In this document: positions 33,946-46,250 of the stretch, one piece after another
Numbering within the stretch: position 1 is the first letter of the stretch
Layout: the number at the start of each line of letters is the position of its first letter
NCBI GenBank assembly: GCA_001972305.1
Contig: BDDD01002673.1
Location: forward strand, 1-64,000
Source of the DNA: Cephalotus follicularis
Taxonomy: Eukaryota > Streptophyta > Magnoliopsida > Oxalidales > Cephalotaceae
Direction of reading: 5' to 3'
DNA: 64,000 nt
Translations under genes and position numbers: made by a program
Notes under the pieces: generated by a model
What the model saw: only the letters and a program-made list of their open reading frames with translations
Told to the model about the DNA's origin: nothing
Database searches by the model: none

Positions 33946-35884
33946 ACTATCTCCTAAAGACATAACTTGTAAGTTTAATTCTTCACCCAGATCCACTAAA
34001 CTTCCATCAAGTACTAGAACTCATCACTGTATATAATCTATGTAATTTCAACTCCTAGATTTCATCTTAAAGTTTATCATTTTCCTCCAAGTAGAATTTT
34101 AAGTCAACAAAAATCATTACATGTATTCTCCGAAACTTGCGCTTATACCACCTTTATTAATGCCAAATGATTTCTATGATTTCATCACTTTGATTACCTC
34201 GAATATCAATCTTATCATTCATTAAATCTATCAATCAATCATCTCCTCAAACACTTAGAGTATTCAAAATTTTTTCTAATAAACATTAGTAAATTAAAAT
34301 AATATAAATTTGATATCTTGGCATTGATTTTTAATTCCCGTCACTTTTATTCCAATTTCAAAGGACATCCAATTATGATTTTTATTCCTTCAAAATGCTA
34401 ACACATCCAACTATATTCATCTTCAATGTGACATATCGTACCATAAAAGATTTTTAGCAAACGTCCCCGAATAATACCGATTAACACATAAAAGATTCAA
34501 CCCTTTCAATATACCATTTGTAAACTTTCATCAAAGATAAATTCTAAACTCGTAAAAGAGATAGTAATAACAACATCAAAAGTTTAAAACTCTCAATATG
34601 TTAAACTCTACCTTTATAACCTTAAATCACCAGAATGAACCTTGCTGTAAATTAACAATCAAAACATTACATTCTGTCATCTTGTTTAATCATACGTTCA
34701 GTAAAAATTCCTCAAAATTTTCTATTCGAAACTTTTCATAACCTATCTATGAACTATGTCCACCATAACATTATCTTTCATCATTCAAACCTTAACTCAA
34801 ACTCATATAACTCATATGATTCATATCAATGATTATATAACAACCATTAATGCATTCACTTAATACACGTTACCCTATATAGTATAGTGGTATATATATA
34901 TTCCTCCACACTTATTACTTTCACATTCATATTATATCTATAAAATTTCATCTCTCTCAAAATGATTATTAAGAAGTATCTATAAATCATCAATTCTTGA
35001 CCTTCTAAGTAAGTGTATGATATCAAACGTACGTGGCCAAAAATATCTTGGCAGACTTAGTGCTTTGCTTTAAACTTTAGTTGCCCAAGGAATGATTAAA
35101 CTACTTCACCTTCTAAACAGGAACATATATCCAATCATTCCTTTGCATTTTTAAACAACTCAATAGAATCCTACCTAGATGCTCATAGCTAAGGCTAGGT
35201 ATCTAACCCACTATCTATCATCAGTGCTACGCAATCTCTTTCTATACGTTATTAGATTCATATCATATGATTTAATAATCAAAACCCATCAATATCCATC
35301 ATTAACCATTTACTTAAGGGTTTAAAGTGGCAAAAATTCCTGCAGAAAAATTGCAAGAGTTTCCCCTAAAACTGGACCCGTCCAGAAATTTTCCTGCAAT
35401 AGAAATCAACGATCCAACAATTCCACACTCCCGCAGGAGGAATCAGAACCATATGTATTCAAGGACTTGTTTCATCTCAAGCCGAGTAATAATCATCACC
35501 TCATGTAAATATATACATATCATTAAATGACACAAATCTCCAAATCTCCTATATGCAACAACCCAAATGTCCATTGAATGCATGCAAGGCTAGCAATGGC
35601 TGCCAGGATATGGTGTCAGTGCTCTACCTTCTAGACTCAATTCTCAGATTTTCTAACTCTATATCTAATCATGGTTCTGTATAAGCCGTCTATCTAGTGA
35701 CCCCATGGGTCGAAGAACTTATCTTACTGTGAGGGCCCGTCCCCCTGACCACAAGCCATGCTACCTGACACGTGCCTTTTAAATGAATGTCTATATGCAA
35801 TGCATGACATGCATGAGTTTCAAAATTCAAAAACCTTTTTGAAAAACATTTTTCTGTATAATTCTAGAGAATCTAAAACCAAAA
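33946..35884 (-). other. 5' internal region of L7 element, decayed, no readable gene
   Basis: AT-rich and full of stops in all frames. From its place between the L7 PBS and the L8 insertion it should hold the remains of leader, gag and protease, but I see no recognisable motif. Confidence 0.5.
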
Positions 35885-35896
35885 GTTCTGATACCA
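35885..35896 (-). other. Primer binding site of L7 element (initiator Met-tRNA type)
   Basis: On the minus strand TGGTATCAGAAC follows the LTR end with a four-base spacer. It resembles the TGGTATCAGAGC site complementary to initiator tRNA-Met and fixes the element orientation. Confidence 0.8.
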
Positions 35897-38821
35897 AAAT
35901 TGTCACACCCATCCCGACCGAAATGGAAGTGACAATAACGTGGCAAGCCTCTTTTCAAAAACCTCCACGTCATATGTTAAAACCCATTTGAAAACTATTT
36001 AAAACAATATAATCAAATTGAAAATCATACGTTGAACTTTCTAAAAACTTAAAAATAATTTTAACTCTTAAATTTTTACGAAAATCGGGCATGTAGTATC
36101 CGTTTATCAGACTATGCCCCCTATAAAGAAAAATACAGTTCATGAAATGGGCTCAGCCTTTAGCAGACAACAAGAAAAAAAATAGAAAATATACATGGGT
36201 TGGGCTCCGCCTCAACCATATTATCAAGCATGAATCATAAATAAGGCTCAGCGCTTCAAAACAAAACTATAAAAAAATTTGTATAAAAACATAAAAATGC
36301 ATAATTTAAATACTGATGTCGTGGATGATATGCACGTGTTGGAACTCTGGTAGGCATGCCCTCGTGGTCCAACATCGACTGAAATAGACTTAGCAACTTC
36401 TTGCCACTATCTGAAATAGATAAAAGGAGGGGGTTAGTCCAAATGACAAAGTGAGTAGAAACAAAACATCCCATGGTACATCCCTCAAATAATTGGGATG
36501 TGCTGAAATAAATAGAGCAATATCAATAACACAAGGTAAGGTAATTATAATCCACAGAAAGAAAGCTCATATCTCAACAAGTGGATCCACATAAATAAAG
36601 CTCAAAGTACAATAAAATGAAATCTATGGAAAAACAATCTCGATAGAATGAAATCTCAATCACAAGAAATGAGCTCCACAAATGAACAAGACCATAAACG
36701 TACACAAGACCACAAAGGACATGACGATCAAAAAAGGACATCAAGATTCACAAATGTAAACGGAATTCACAAATCTAAATGAGATTCACAATGTAAATGA
36801 GTACCCCAAATGTAAAAGAGATACACAAGTGTAAACGAAATCCAAGAAAGGAAATCTCGATACGCAACAAATGGGCTTCACAATTATAAACATGACTCAC
36901 AAATATGCCCACGTATGAATAAAATGTAAATCCATAGAAGCAATCCCATGTTCAAGGAAAGATCTCCACGAGTACAAATAAGGTGCAAAATGAAATCAAG
37001 GTACACAATATAATCAAGACTCGCAGATGTGATCAACAAATATAATCAAGATATGTGGCCACATAAAACACAATATCTGGAGATGCTGGTACAACTATAA
37101 TGTCATCATCATATAACAACTGCAGTAATAATAACAGGCCAGTAGGCTACAGTATGTGTACACCATACTTCATACACCGGTGCAGAGTGCCTATGGTAAG
37201 CGGCACGCACCACACCCCGAATGATGGGCCTGCGTGTAAACGACACGTACCCCTCCCCATACGATAGGCCTACGTGTAAGTGGATCGTACCCCACCCCAT
37301 ATGATGGGCCTACATGTAAGCGACATCTCACTCTCGTCTGACGAGCAGGCTACGGACACCCCGCTGCAATCTCGTAACACCCCATTATTGACCAATAGGG
37401 CTGCTATAGAATGTAGCTATGGAAACACTTTACAGTCCCATGTAACACCCCATCATAGACCAATGGGCCTACTATAGAGAATTGGGCATCAGACGTACAC
37501 ATCACCCTCGGAGCATAGGGTGTACCCAGCAACAGAGTACAAAGCACAATCTCACAATAAAGCACATAGAGAAAGGAGCACGTAAGCCTAGATACAGAAT
37601 GGAAGGTGACAATATAACCAGAACCAGAACTCATCATGACCAAATAAACGATATCACAATAATGAGAAAATGAGTATCACAATCAAATACAGGACTCAAG
37701 TCAAAAATTAGATAATCAAGATCTCGTATCAAAAGGATACAAAAGGGCACATATCACCATCAAGGAAATTCCAAGATAGAGTAAGATAAGAAAAAGAGAC
37801 TTTCTAGTCGCTAGCACATAGCCACATAACAACAATTTCTATCAATAGATAGATATAACTCAAGATACCAACAACAGGAGTTCAAGTATGAAGATACGAA
37901 AATAGAATGAATAAAGAAATAACAAAGGAAAACAAATATATATATATCCGTCGGAGCCAAATGATGTAACAGCAGAAGGAGAAATGAACATACAAATAAT
38001 GAACATCTCATATCAATATGGGAGTTCAATCGAGAATACTCAATACAGGATTCCGAATAAACAATGATGGAATCATCATGTAAGAAGTCATATGACATGA
38101 TGGAATCAAACAATAAGGGTAATCAACAAATCATAGGAATCGACAAACAGGTTATCAATAAGTCAGGCTATCAACAGACATAGGAATAGATTTCAAATCA
38201 GGCTATCGACAAGTCAGGCTATCGACAAGTCAGGCTATCAACAAGTCATATCACAATAAAGAATAACAATAAGGATACATATCCATCATCAAAGAATTTC
38301 AAGAATGAATAAGATAAGGGAAGGAGATGTTCTATTCATAATATCAGTGCCAATTATTATCACAGACAGGTCCCTCTAAGCTCTGGATTAGTTGTCGGAT
38401 CATCATCATCGTTTGGAAACTCCCCCATCCTTGGCCACCTCCTTCACACTACATAACAAGCACATTTCAGTTACATCCTACACAACGAAAGCAACACACT
38501 TGCGCTACTAGGGCTCTGGCCAGATTTTGGCAAACATACCAGAGCTTTGGCCATGCCATCGATAGCCCCCATATTGGCCGATATATGCATAGTAGTAGCT
38601 GGTGTCGATGAAAACTCAGTAAGTTGACTCAGTGAGTTCCAGTCACGACATCGTGGTTTCGGTCAGACCATCTGTAATAACAGCAAATTCAATTCGTGTA
38701 CATTGTAATATTGACGAATAAAATGTGCACTTACTTGAATCTAATGTCCAATCATTATACGATTGTGGTTGTTAGTTATTTGAGCAAATGGGCCAAAAAT
38801 AACTAAAAGCAGCCATCGACA

Positions 38822-38896
38822 GCCGACTGTCACACGGGGACAGTCGACTGTCTGATGAGTGGTATGACAGTCGACTGACTGTTGAAGACAGTCGAC
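38822..38896 (+). repeat. Palindrome array, cluster a of the L2 solo LTR (CAGTCGACTG)
   Basis: Cores start at 38822, 38843, 38870 and 38891; spacings are 21, 27 and 21 bp. Units read ACAGTCGACTGT or GCCGACTGT variants. Confidence 0.92.
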
Positions 38897-39967
38897 TGGA
38901 TCGGTACAGATTAGGTGTCTGTGCATGCCTGTGTGACTGAATGAAAAGGCATTGCATGAAGGGCAGGTGTCATGCGTGATAGTAGCTGCCAGAGCATGCA
39001 AAATGGAGTGCTTGCATGTTCTCTGCAGACCTGCAACCTGCAAAACAGAATGGAAAGAAGAGAAAGGTGAGAAAGAGATAGAAAGAAGAGAGAAAGAGAA
39101 GTGCATGTGATGAGAGAAGGCTGAGTTATGGTAATCTGGCAAATTCAAAGATCCCTAAGCCTTTATATCAACTGCTAGAACTGTGTGTGAGTGCTAGAAA
39201 ACACTGGAGATAGAGGAGAGTGGCCAAAATTAATGGAGCTTGCATGTTGATGGATTAGAGCTCAAAGAAAGAGAATTGAAGCTTGGATTTGCTTGGTAAG
39301 TTCTCAATCCAAACTCACTGCTAATGTGATGATAATGTAACTAGGAGGATGTTTAATATCTTCTATTAACATGGTTAAGGTTAACAACTTCTAGAATTGA
39401 AGTGGAAAGTGGTAAATGGTTCAAGTAAGGTGGAGATTATAACCTCTAAATTGGATTGTAGTTGTTGATTAGTTGTCATGGTATAAGCTTACTGATTCCC
39501 TTAAGTATATATATATATATATACACACACCTTCTGTCCACACGTTTAAGGTCAATGAATCTAGGATTGAAGTAGATTGACACAAGGTTCATAGAGATGT
39601 GGTAAAAAAGGATAATTATGAGGCTTGATGAATTATTGATGAACCACTGTTAGAACAGCAATTGTAGCTGGATAATCTAGTTAAACCTACTGATTAAGTG
39701 ACTGGACCTTCATAAATGCATGATATCGATTGATTCTGCTGGAATTGAAGGATTGGTTGGAGAAAAAGGCTTGGAAACTCAAAGAGAAAGATCAATTCCA
39801 ATTGATCTTGGGATAAGCAATTGAGGTAGGGGTAATGACATATTTTGGAAGATATGATCATGCATGTCATGTATGTTTATTTTCTTCTTTATTTCATGCA
39901 CTGATTGAATTGTATTAGACATTGGAATATACAAACCCGTTACTGCCTGCATTTATGGGCAGAAGCA

Positions 39968-40077
39968 GTCGACTGTTCTTCATGACAGTCGACTACTCAA
40001 CCCTATCCAGTCGACTGTTAAGACAAAACAGTCGACTGCTCAATTAAAACAGCCGACTGTTCTTGAGAACAGCCAAC
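39968..40077 (+). repeat. Palindrome array, cluster b of the L2 solo LTR (CAGTCGACTG)
   Basis: Six cores start at 39968, 39988, 40010, 40031, 40052 and 40072; spacings are 20, 22, 21, 21 and 20 bp. The last two are GCCGAC and GCCAAC; the first four are perfect GTCGAC. Confidence 0.95.
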
Positions 40078-40895
40078 TGTCCTGGGTTAAAGTTTTGATA
40101 TAGGACCTGTTTGGCCTTTATTTGAATTGCTACTGTTTTGCTATTGTTTCTGTATATGCTACTGTTAATTAGTATATACTAGTGACTGTTACAAACCCTA
40201 TTGATTCCATATTTACACAGATTGAACAAACTAAGTGATATATGCACAATTCATGATAATAACTATCATTTTCAAATGAAAGGTTATTGTTAAAAATAAC
40301 TACTGTTTTCCTCCTATGAGAGGTACCTACTGTTTTGTTTCCAATTGGGAACTACTACTGTATTGATATCGTTCTCCTCTTATGAGATGTACGATCACTG
40401 AATTGTTATATGTTTCTAAAGAAAGCACTTTGATATTGCATATTATATATATGTGTAATATTATTATTGAACAGAAATGATTGAATTGATTGTCTTTGTT
40501 ATTGCCGATTAGTCGAGTGATGGAAGATGTAACTGGCTAACGGAGGTGGTACTATGTGCCAGGAGTTGGCTAGAGTACACACCTAAAACTGTCTGCATTG
40601 CAGATCTTAATTGTTAAACTAACCGCTAATACCGGTAGTAAATGTTACCTGATCTATCATCTTCGGAGTGTAGGGTGATCGATAGGTGGTGCGCAGTTGG
40701 TGCTAGGAGTTAGCGACATGTGACACCCAAACCACAGTATGAATTAATTGTACCCTTGTGCGGTATTCTTGCATTGTATTGTCTATGGCCACTTGGAATG
40801 ATTGCTTATATATTGGCATACTTAAATGATATTTTAAATATAAACTGTCATACATGTTGCATCCATATATTCCTTAACATGCATTATCTTCCTAC

Positions 40896-40920
40896 TTAGC
40901 CAAGTGAGGACAACGGCTAA
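40896..40920 (+). other. Conserved short hairpin near LTR 3' end
   Basis: TTAGCC, a 13-base loop AAGTGAGGACAAC, GGCTAA. The stem is intact although the loop has changed. Confidence 0.65.
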
Positions 40921-41788
40921 CCCCTACAATTTCAGATTAAGCGAAGATTTCAGAGATTGCTGCTAAAGCTTGGAGAGCTTCTACTTTCGACTTAAGGTTG
41001 TTATTTTTTTGATGTTGTACTGTATTTTTAACGAACGGTTCATACCCCGTGTACTATTGTACTTCCTTATGATAGGATAATTTGTTGGATTGTACCTGTA
41101 CGTAGTATGGGCTACGTGTGGATGACTTGTATTTTATATTCCAGCTTTTGAATGCTTCCGCTTATTTATGAATTGTTGAATTGAATGCTGGAATATTATA
41201 TTTATTTCTGATATCACCATATATGCGTGTGCCTATTTGAAAATGGTAAGGCGGGGTGTGACACCATCACTAGTCCCGAAAATCATGGATTGATGTATAT
41301 CTGCTGTGGACTCACCATGACTCACCATGAACCGCTCTGGTCGAGTTTCGGCAACCTTACCGGATCAACGATCACGATGCCAAAAGCCCGCAAACCCCTG
41401 GATATACACGTCTCCACCCGAGACTCCCTGTGACTCACCAAGAATTAGCAATCAAAGCAGGTGGTGAGTCAAGCTCACTGAGTTGACTAGTGGCATAAAA
41501 ATGAATGATTTGTGTTGGAAAACCCATAAACTGCCATCAAGATGGTCGTAGATGATCTTCAAGATAAAAACCCGCTCCAACCACGATGATGTCGGTGATG
41601 GAAGAGACACGACTAAGATGGCAGAAATTGGGAAAGAAAAAAGTGAAAAAGAAAGAAGGGGAGGAAGAGGAAGGTTACCGCCTGTGGTGGAGGCTTTGAC
41701 CGGCGAGCTCTCTCTTCCTAACGCCGGCCCAGCACCCGCTTCTCGCCTCTCTCACTCTGTCTCTCCCTTTTCTTCGCTGGCACCCCGA

Positions 41789-41789
<1 letters not shown>

Positions 41790-41833
<44 letters not shown>
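41790..41833 (+). repeat. (CT)n microsatellite in the L7 5' LTR
   Basis: A 44-base CT run, (GA)n in LTR sense, about 120-160 bp from the LTR start. The other L7 LTR has only a short imperfect run at 26383-26403. Confidence 0.95.
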
Positions 41834-41836
<3 letters not shown>

Positions 41837-42407
41837 TATTTATTAAGGCCTCTTCGATTTTTTTTACCCACAACTACAAAAATATACTACGATAATCAAT
41901 CATGATTTTACGAAGTGCACTCTTCTACTCTAAGTGGAACACGGGTGTTACAGTGGAAACGACAAAAGCTTGAGATTCTTTGTCACTTTCATCGTTAGGA
42001 ATGTTTGCAAGTGCTTCTTGTGATTTTTTAATTTGTGCTTGAAGTTCTTGTTTGGTAGATGATGAGGCAATGGAGGTTTGTATTTGACTTTTTGTCAAAG
42101 TAAATTGTTGATCTTGTTGGGTCTTTTTTTGTAGTGAATGGAGAATGGTTTGGGATGTGCATTCGGACAAGTCACAATTATTCCACCATTTTGTCCAAAA
42201 TTTTCGGTGGAGAGTGGGTAAGGTATTGTAACGCCCGGGATTTTCAGTTATGTAATATTGTGATTCCCATTTGTAAATCATCATGAATTAATGAGAAATG
42301 GTGAATTACCCAATTAATAATGTTGATTTTGGAACGAGCAATATCAAAGGAATGTTGAGATATTTCATTGGGAGAAATTGGGCCAAAGCGTATACGCCAT
42401 AAGCCTA

Positions 42408-42536
42408 TGCGTCGGCACCATGAAAGCCAAAACACGCGTTTGACTAAAACGCTTAAACGTTGATACAATAAATAAGTGTCGACGCCAACAGAACAAACGC
42501 TATAAGCACTGACGCTTAAAGATAAGCATTGACCCT
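42408..42536 (+). repeat. Palindrome array, L1 solo LTR cluster a
   Basis: Decayed GCGTCGACGC-like units include GTGTCGACGCC near 42477-42487, CACTGACGCTT and GCATTGACCC. Confidence 0.75.
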
Positions 42537-43314
42537 TTGTGCTGAATGTTGGACACATTTTCATACTAACGGGAAAACGTGTTGCAAGGGGCAGATGGAG
42601 GCCACTTTCAGGCACCTTCACAGCACATTGAAATGTGTTGGACATGCTAGACATGACGACAGGCCTGACATGATAGAAGAGAAGAGAAGACATGACACTT
42701 TTGTATGCATGCATAGGAGAAATGGTAGAGAGAGACACCTAGCGCGCCATGCAACTAGGTGTGAATAAGCAGTGAGTTTTGCCTTACATGAAGAAAGTGA
42801 CAAAATTGCAACCTAGATAAAACACTCCTCTCTTCATCTCTACTGTTGACTTGCTGAAGAGAAGGAAACAAAAGAGAAAATAGAGAGAAAACATGAGAGA
42901 AAAGAGAGAGTTAGAGAGAGAAGCTAGAAAACCTCCATTGTTGGGCATGTGCAAGCTTGGTGTCACTAAACCAGCAGGATTGGTGCTACTGGCCAGACCT
43001 GGGAAGTTTGGAGAGCTACTGTTCGGACTTAAAGAGGTATGACTTTCAGATTCCTAACTTGGAACCAAAGGTAGGGAATTTATACTTGTAAACTTGAGTT
43101 CAATTATATTGAGTGGCCATTGGTGAATGCATGAATTACATGCCTTCGTTGAGTTGATTGGGTTCTTGGGTTGATGATTATGACATGCTTGATATGTAAA
43201 CAGTTGATGCATGTTGGTTCCTGGATGTGTATCAAACTAGATTGCGTGTATATTGAGATTGAACCCTACTGGCTTGTGTTGGAACAAAAGAGACAACATC
43301 CTAGGATTGTAACC

Positions 43315-43660
43315 GTCGACACCCACTTGATAGGTGTCGATGTTTTTTACTGTGATACGTGGGACTGGTACTGATTACGCGATAAACGTCGATGCTAGAG
43401 GAAAGCGTCGACGCCATGGTTCGTTTAGCATGAATATAGACGTGTTGCACATTGACGCTTAAGGTTCTTACCTTAAAGCATTGATGCCTAAAGTTAAGCG
43501 CTGGTGCTTAGGGTTCCACACCTTCAGCATCAACGCATAATGAGTTGAACATCGACGCCTTAAAACCACTGGGAAGCGTTGACGCTTAGGACTGAGCATC
43601 GACGCTTAGCGTCAATGCTTAGAGGACATAAGCGACTACGCCAAAGCGATAAACGTCAAC
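43315..43660 (+). repeat. Palindrome array, L1 solo LTR cluster b
   Basis: The first cores start at 43315, 43336, 43388 and 43407 (21, 52, 19 bp), the same opening pattern as the other L1 LTR. About ten more decayed units follow, such as AAGCGTTGACGCTTAGG and GCATCGACGCTTAGCG. Confidence 0.87.
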
Positions 43661-46105
43661 GCCTTAAAATTGAGCCTATATGCATTTGACCATATGTTTG
43701 CATTGCATACTAAACTATTATTTGAACTATGGACTGAAATGTGTTTGATTTCTAAAATAGTTTTATCATTTTAGAAATACCTGCATGATTTTGAACAATT
43801 CATTATCTAGTACAAGAATGTATATTTGACAAATGTATATTTTTGAAATGTTTGGGAAAATGATTCCCAAAGCTTGTGAGATTTTTTGTACAAAAATGTA
43901 TTGTTTTCAAGTATTTATAACCTATAAGTTACTTGAAAAACGGAACGGGTATTTTCAAGATTGATACATATTTTCTGAAAATATGTTATGACAAGTATTT
44001 CAATTCACATGAAGTACTTAAAAAGGATTGTCATATATTGGGAAAATATATGTTATAAAAGGACTGTTTTATATATCAATTATGACAAGTATTTCAGCGT
44101 TTGTGTATATGATTTCAGAAATTTATGAATATACAAATTATTCGAAAGATGATTGTTGATTGATTGTGATTGATGTCTTTCCCTACCTCTGGCCGGGTTG
44201 CCTACTCGCCTTGGACGAATAGCATCATTGGACGTGTCGAGGTTCTTCGCCTACATGCCGGTTAGCCTATGGGCTTTCCCCACCTTGGTCAGATAGCAAT
44301 TACATGGGGAAAGCTTCCCCACCCGTGTGGTGGATAGACTGTGAGACTTCCTCGCATCGGACGGTCGACGTCGCCTCGTAGGGTGTGTTTTGATTGGTCC
44401 TTTGGGACGTGGTTGGACTGATTGTCCCATTGGGGCATAACTGATTGTATTGACAGATCCCTTTCAAGGACATGCCTAATGCTTGTGTTAATGTAGCCCT
44501 AATGGGTTGCACCTGTAATGTGAATACATGCTTGTGTTGATGTAGCCCTAATGGGTTGCACCTATACTGTAAACATACATATACATATATATGTATATAC
44601 TGTTATATACCGTATTGCATCACAGTGCATTCATTACATGGAATTTACTATCATTGACCCCGATGTGCATTTATAACTTCTGTACTTAGCCGAGTGAGGA
44701 CAAAGGCTAACCCCCAACAATTTCAGATTGATGCAGTTGGGCGGATGTGGCACGAGTGGGGTGATTGAAGATAATGTATAAGTTGTGTTATCTGGAAGAC
44801 TGATATTCCGACCATTGTAATAATGTGAACTGATGGAATTGTATTTTCGTATTGAGCTTTATTAAACTGTTGTTGTAATCAGTAAAATAATGATACTGTT
44901 ATTGATGGATTTATGTATCGACTGGATTATTGATGGTGTAATGTTATGTACTGAGTGGATAATGTTTTATGATCATGCTCCGTTTGTGGGCAATTAACCA
45001 TGGAATGTTGTATCTTGGTTAAGTCTTGGGTAACATGCAGTATGGGTTGCATGTTACGTTTTATTTCGGCTTATGATTTTATGCTTCCGCAAACGATATA
45101 ATGTTTTGAGAAGTTTTAATTTTTCTGTAATTCGCATAATCTGAATATTTTATGTTAATTGTCGTGACCTATGTGTCGTCCTGAAAAATGGGGTGTGACA
45201 GGTATCATGGGCTTCTTCAATAGAATAGTCCCAATACATTATGCAGGATAATTTGTAGTAGGTGAAAAATGGTATCATGGTTGGGCAAAATGGAATTGGT
45301 TCAATGTTTTTGGCAAAGGTAATTATTGCTTCAACAATAGATGGAGGTAAAATGTCTTCAACTGGTCAGTAAAAATTCCACCAGTCTAGGAACCAGTATG
45401 GGATGATTTGTTTTGCATTAAATGTTTTGTCGAAGCAGAAAAATCAAGAATGTTTATTTTCAATGTTTTGAAATAAGAAGGCATGTTTCCATGTATCTGT
45501 GTAATCAAAATAATTATAAGTAGAGAGAATGAATGGGGATGAAAATTGTCTGGCATTTTGAGGGGCTTGTCTCCAATCGGATATGGTTAGAATTTTTTGA
45601 ATGAATATAGAGGTATGAGTGATTAAATTGGGGTTTTTTGGGTCAACTTTTGGACTGATTTTGATAGAATCAGTATCAACCAAAATGAATTCATAATAAA
45701 TTTGGGATATTTGGGGATGAGCATTGTAAAAATGCCAGTCTTTATAAAAGACTCTTTTTGCAATTTATCAAGGAGTCTGTCAATTTTTTCAAAATTCTAG
45801 TTCAATGAGAAAATAGCATTCAGGATAGGGATTTTTAATGTGTTTATTGGTGGGTCTATTGAATTTGTGAGTAGTAATGGCTTGAGAAGTGGTTGGACTT
45901 TGTCCTTTTACAATGTTTGAATAAATAGTAGTCAATGGTTTAGCGGGAATTGGAATGAGAGATTTCTCGTCTCCAATGTTTGTAATTGTTGGTGGTAACT
46001 GTCTTATGTTACCAAATGCCTGTGAGTAAGACTATTTTGTTCTAAAAGTATTTTATGGCTTGGAAGCCATAATTGTTTCCTGCAACATACATATAGTGTT
46101 ATCAT

Positions 46106-46250
46106 AATGTTTTCACACACATGGAATGGTTTTCACACAAGTTTGTTCCAGAATGTTTTCACAAACATAGAATGGTTTACACACAAAATTGTTCCAGAAT
46201 GTTTTCACACACATAATGGTTTGATACATAATGGTTCTTAGAATGTTTTA
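46106..46250. repeat. 46-bp tandem repeat, three copies
   Basis: Units 46106-46151, 46152-46197 and 46198-46241 share AATGTTTTCACAMACATRG and TTGTTCCAG, with a short fourth start. They lie just upstream (minus-strand sense) of the start of the gag- or coat-like frame, so they may be part of that element's leader or LTR. Confidence 0.9.

Larger units (their letters stand above)
38673..41263 (+). mobile_element. Solo LTR, family L2, target duplication CCATC
   Basis: Starts TGTAATAACAGCAAATTC and ends GCGGGGTGTGACA (2591 bp). CCATC is repeated at 38668-38672 and 41264-41268. The 3' third (GCTAGGAGTTnGCGACATGTGACACCC, and the TTAGCC hairpin at 40896-40920) matches the L2 LTR at 4720-10658. Its palindrome arrays, however, are of CAGTCGACTG type rather than GACGTCGACGCC. 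Confidence 0.94.
35901..41952 (-). mobile_element. 5' LTR of the L7 element, split by a solo LTR
   Basis: On the minus strand it starts TGTAACACCCGTGTTCC (41952) and ends ATGGGTGTGACA (35901), followed by a PBS. Without the L2 solo LTR (38673-41263) and one duplicated 5-mer it is about 3456 bp. It matches 24855-26553 in its start half. The stretch 37100-37470 has repeated blocks (CACCCCATnATnGACCAATRGG and YGTAAGCGRCACG). The five bases right of it, GTGGA, should be one target-duplication copy; the partner end is lost. Confidence 0.9.
42227..45200 (+). mobile_element. Solo LTR, family L1, target duplication GGTAT
   Basis: Starts TGTAACGCCCGGG and ends GGGGTGTGACA (2974 bp). GGTAT is repeated at 42222-42226 and 45201-45205. 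Compared with 139-2219 it has about 900 bp more, including the region around 44160-44560 with duplicated GTAGCCCTAATGGGTTGCACC (44490-44512 and 44542-44564). It holds both palindrome clusters and the TTAGCC hairpin at 44686-44710. Confidence 0.95.
41953..46070 (-). pseudogene. Decayed gag- or coat-like ORF of an unidentified retroelement, split by a solo LTR
   Basis: Outside the L1 insertion (42227-45200) one minus-strand frame can be followed from an ATG near 46070 through 45206, then 42226-41953. It has a few stops. The frame has YNYFDY and HSWFF-like aromatic motifs (about 45530-45430), paired W/F-rich segments (WWN), then a Gln/Ser/Lys-rich helical tail (QTILHSLQKKTQQ). I do not recognise the family with confidence. 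A gag-like protein of a gypsy element or a coat/movement-region remnant of an endogenous pararetrovirus are both possible. No protease, RT or knuckle is visible, because the L7 element replaces its downstream part. Confidence 0.55.
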
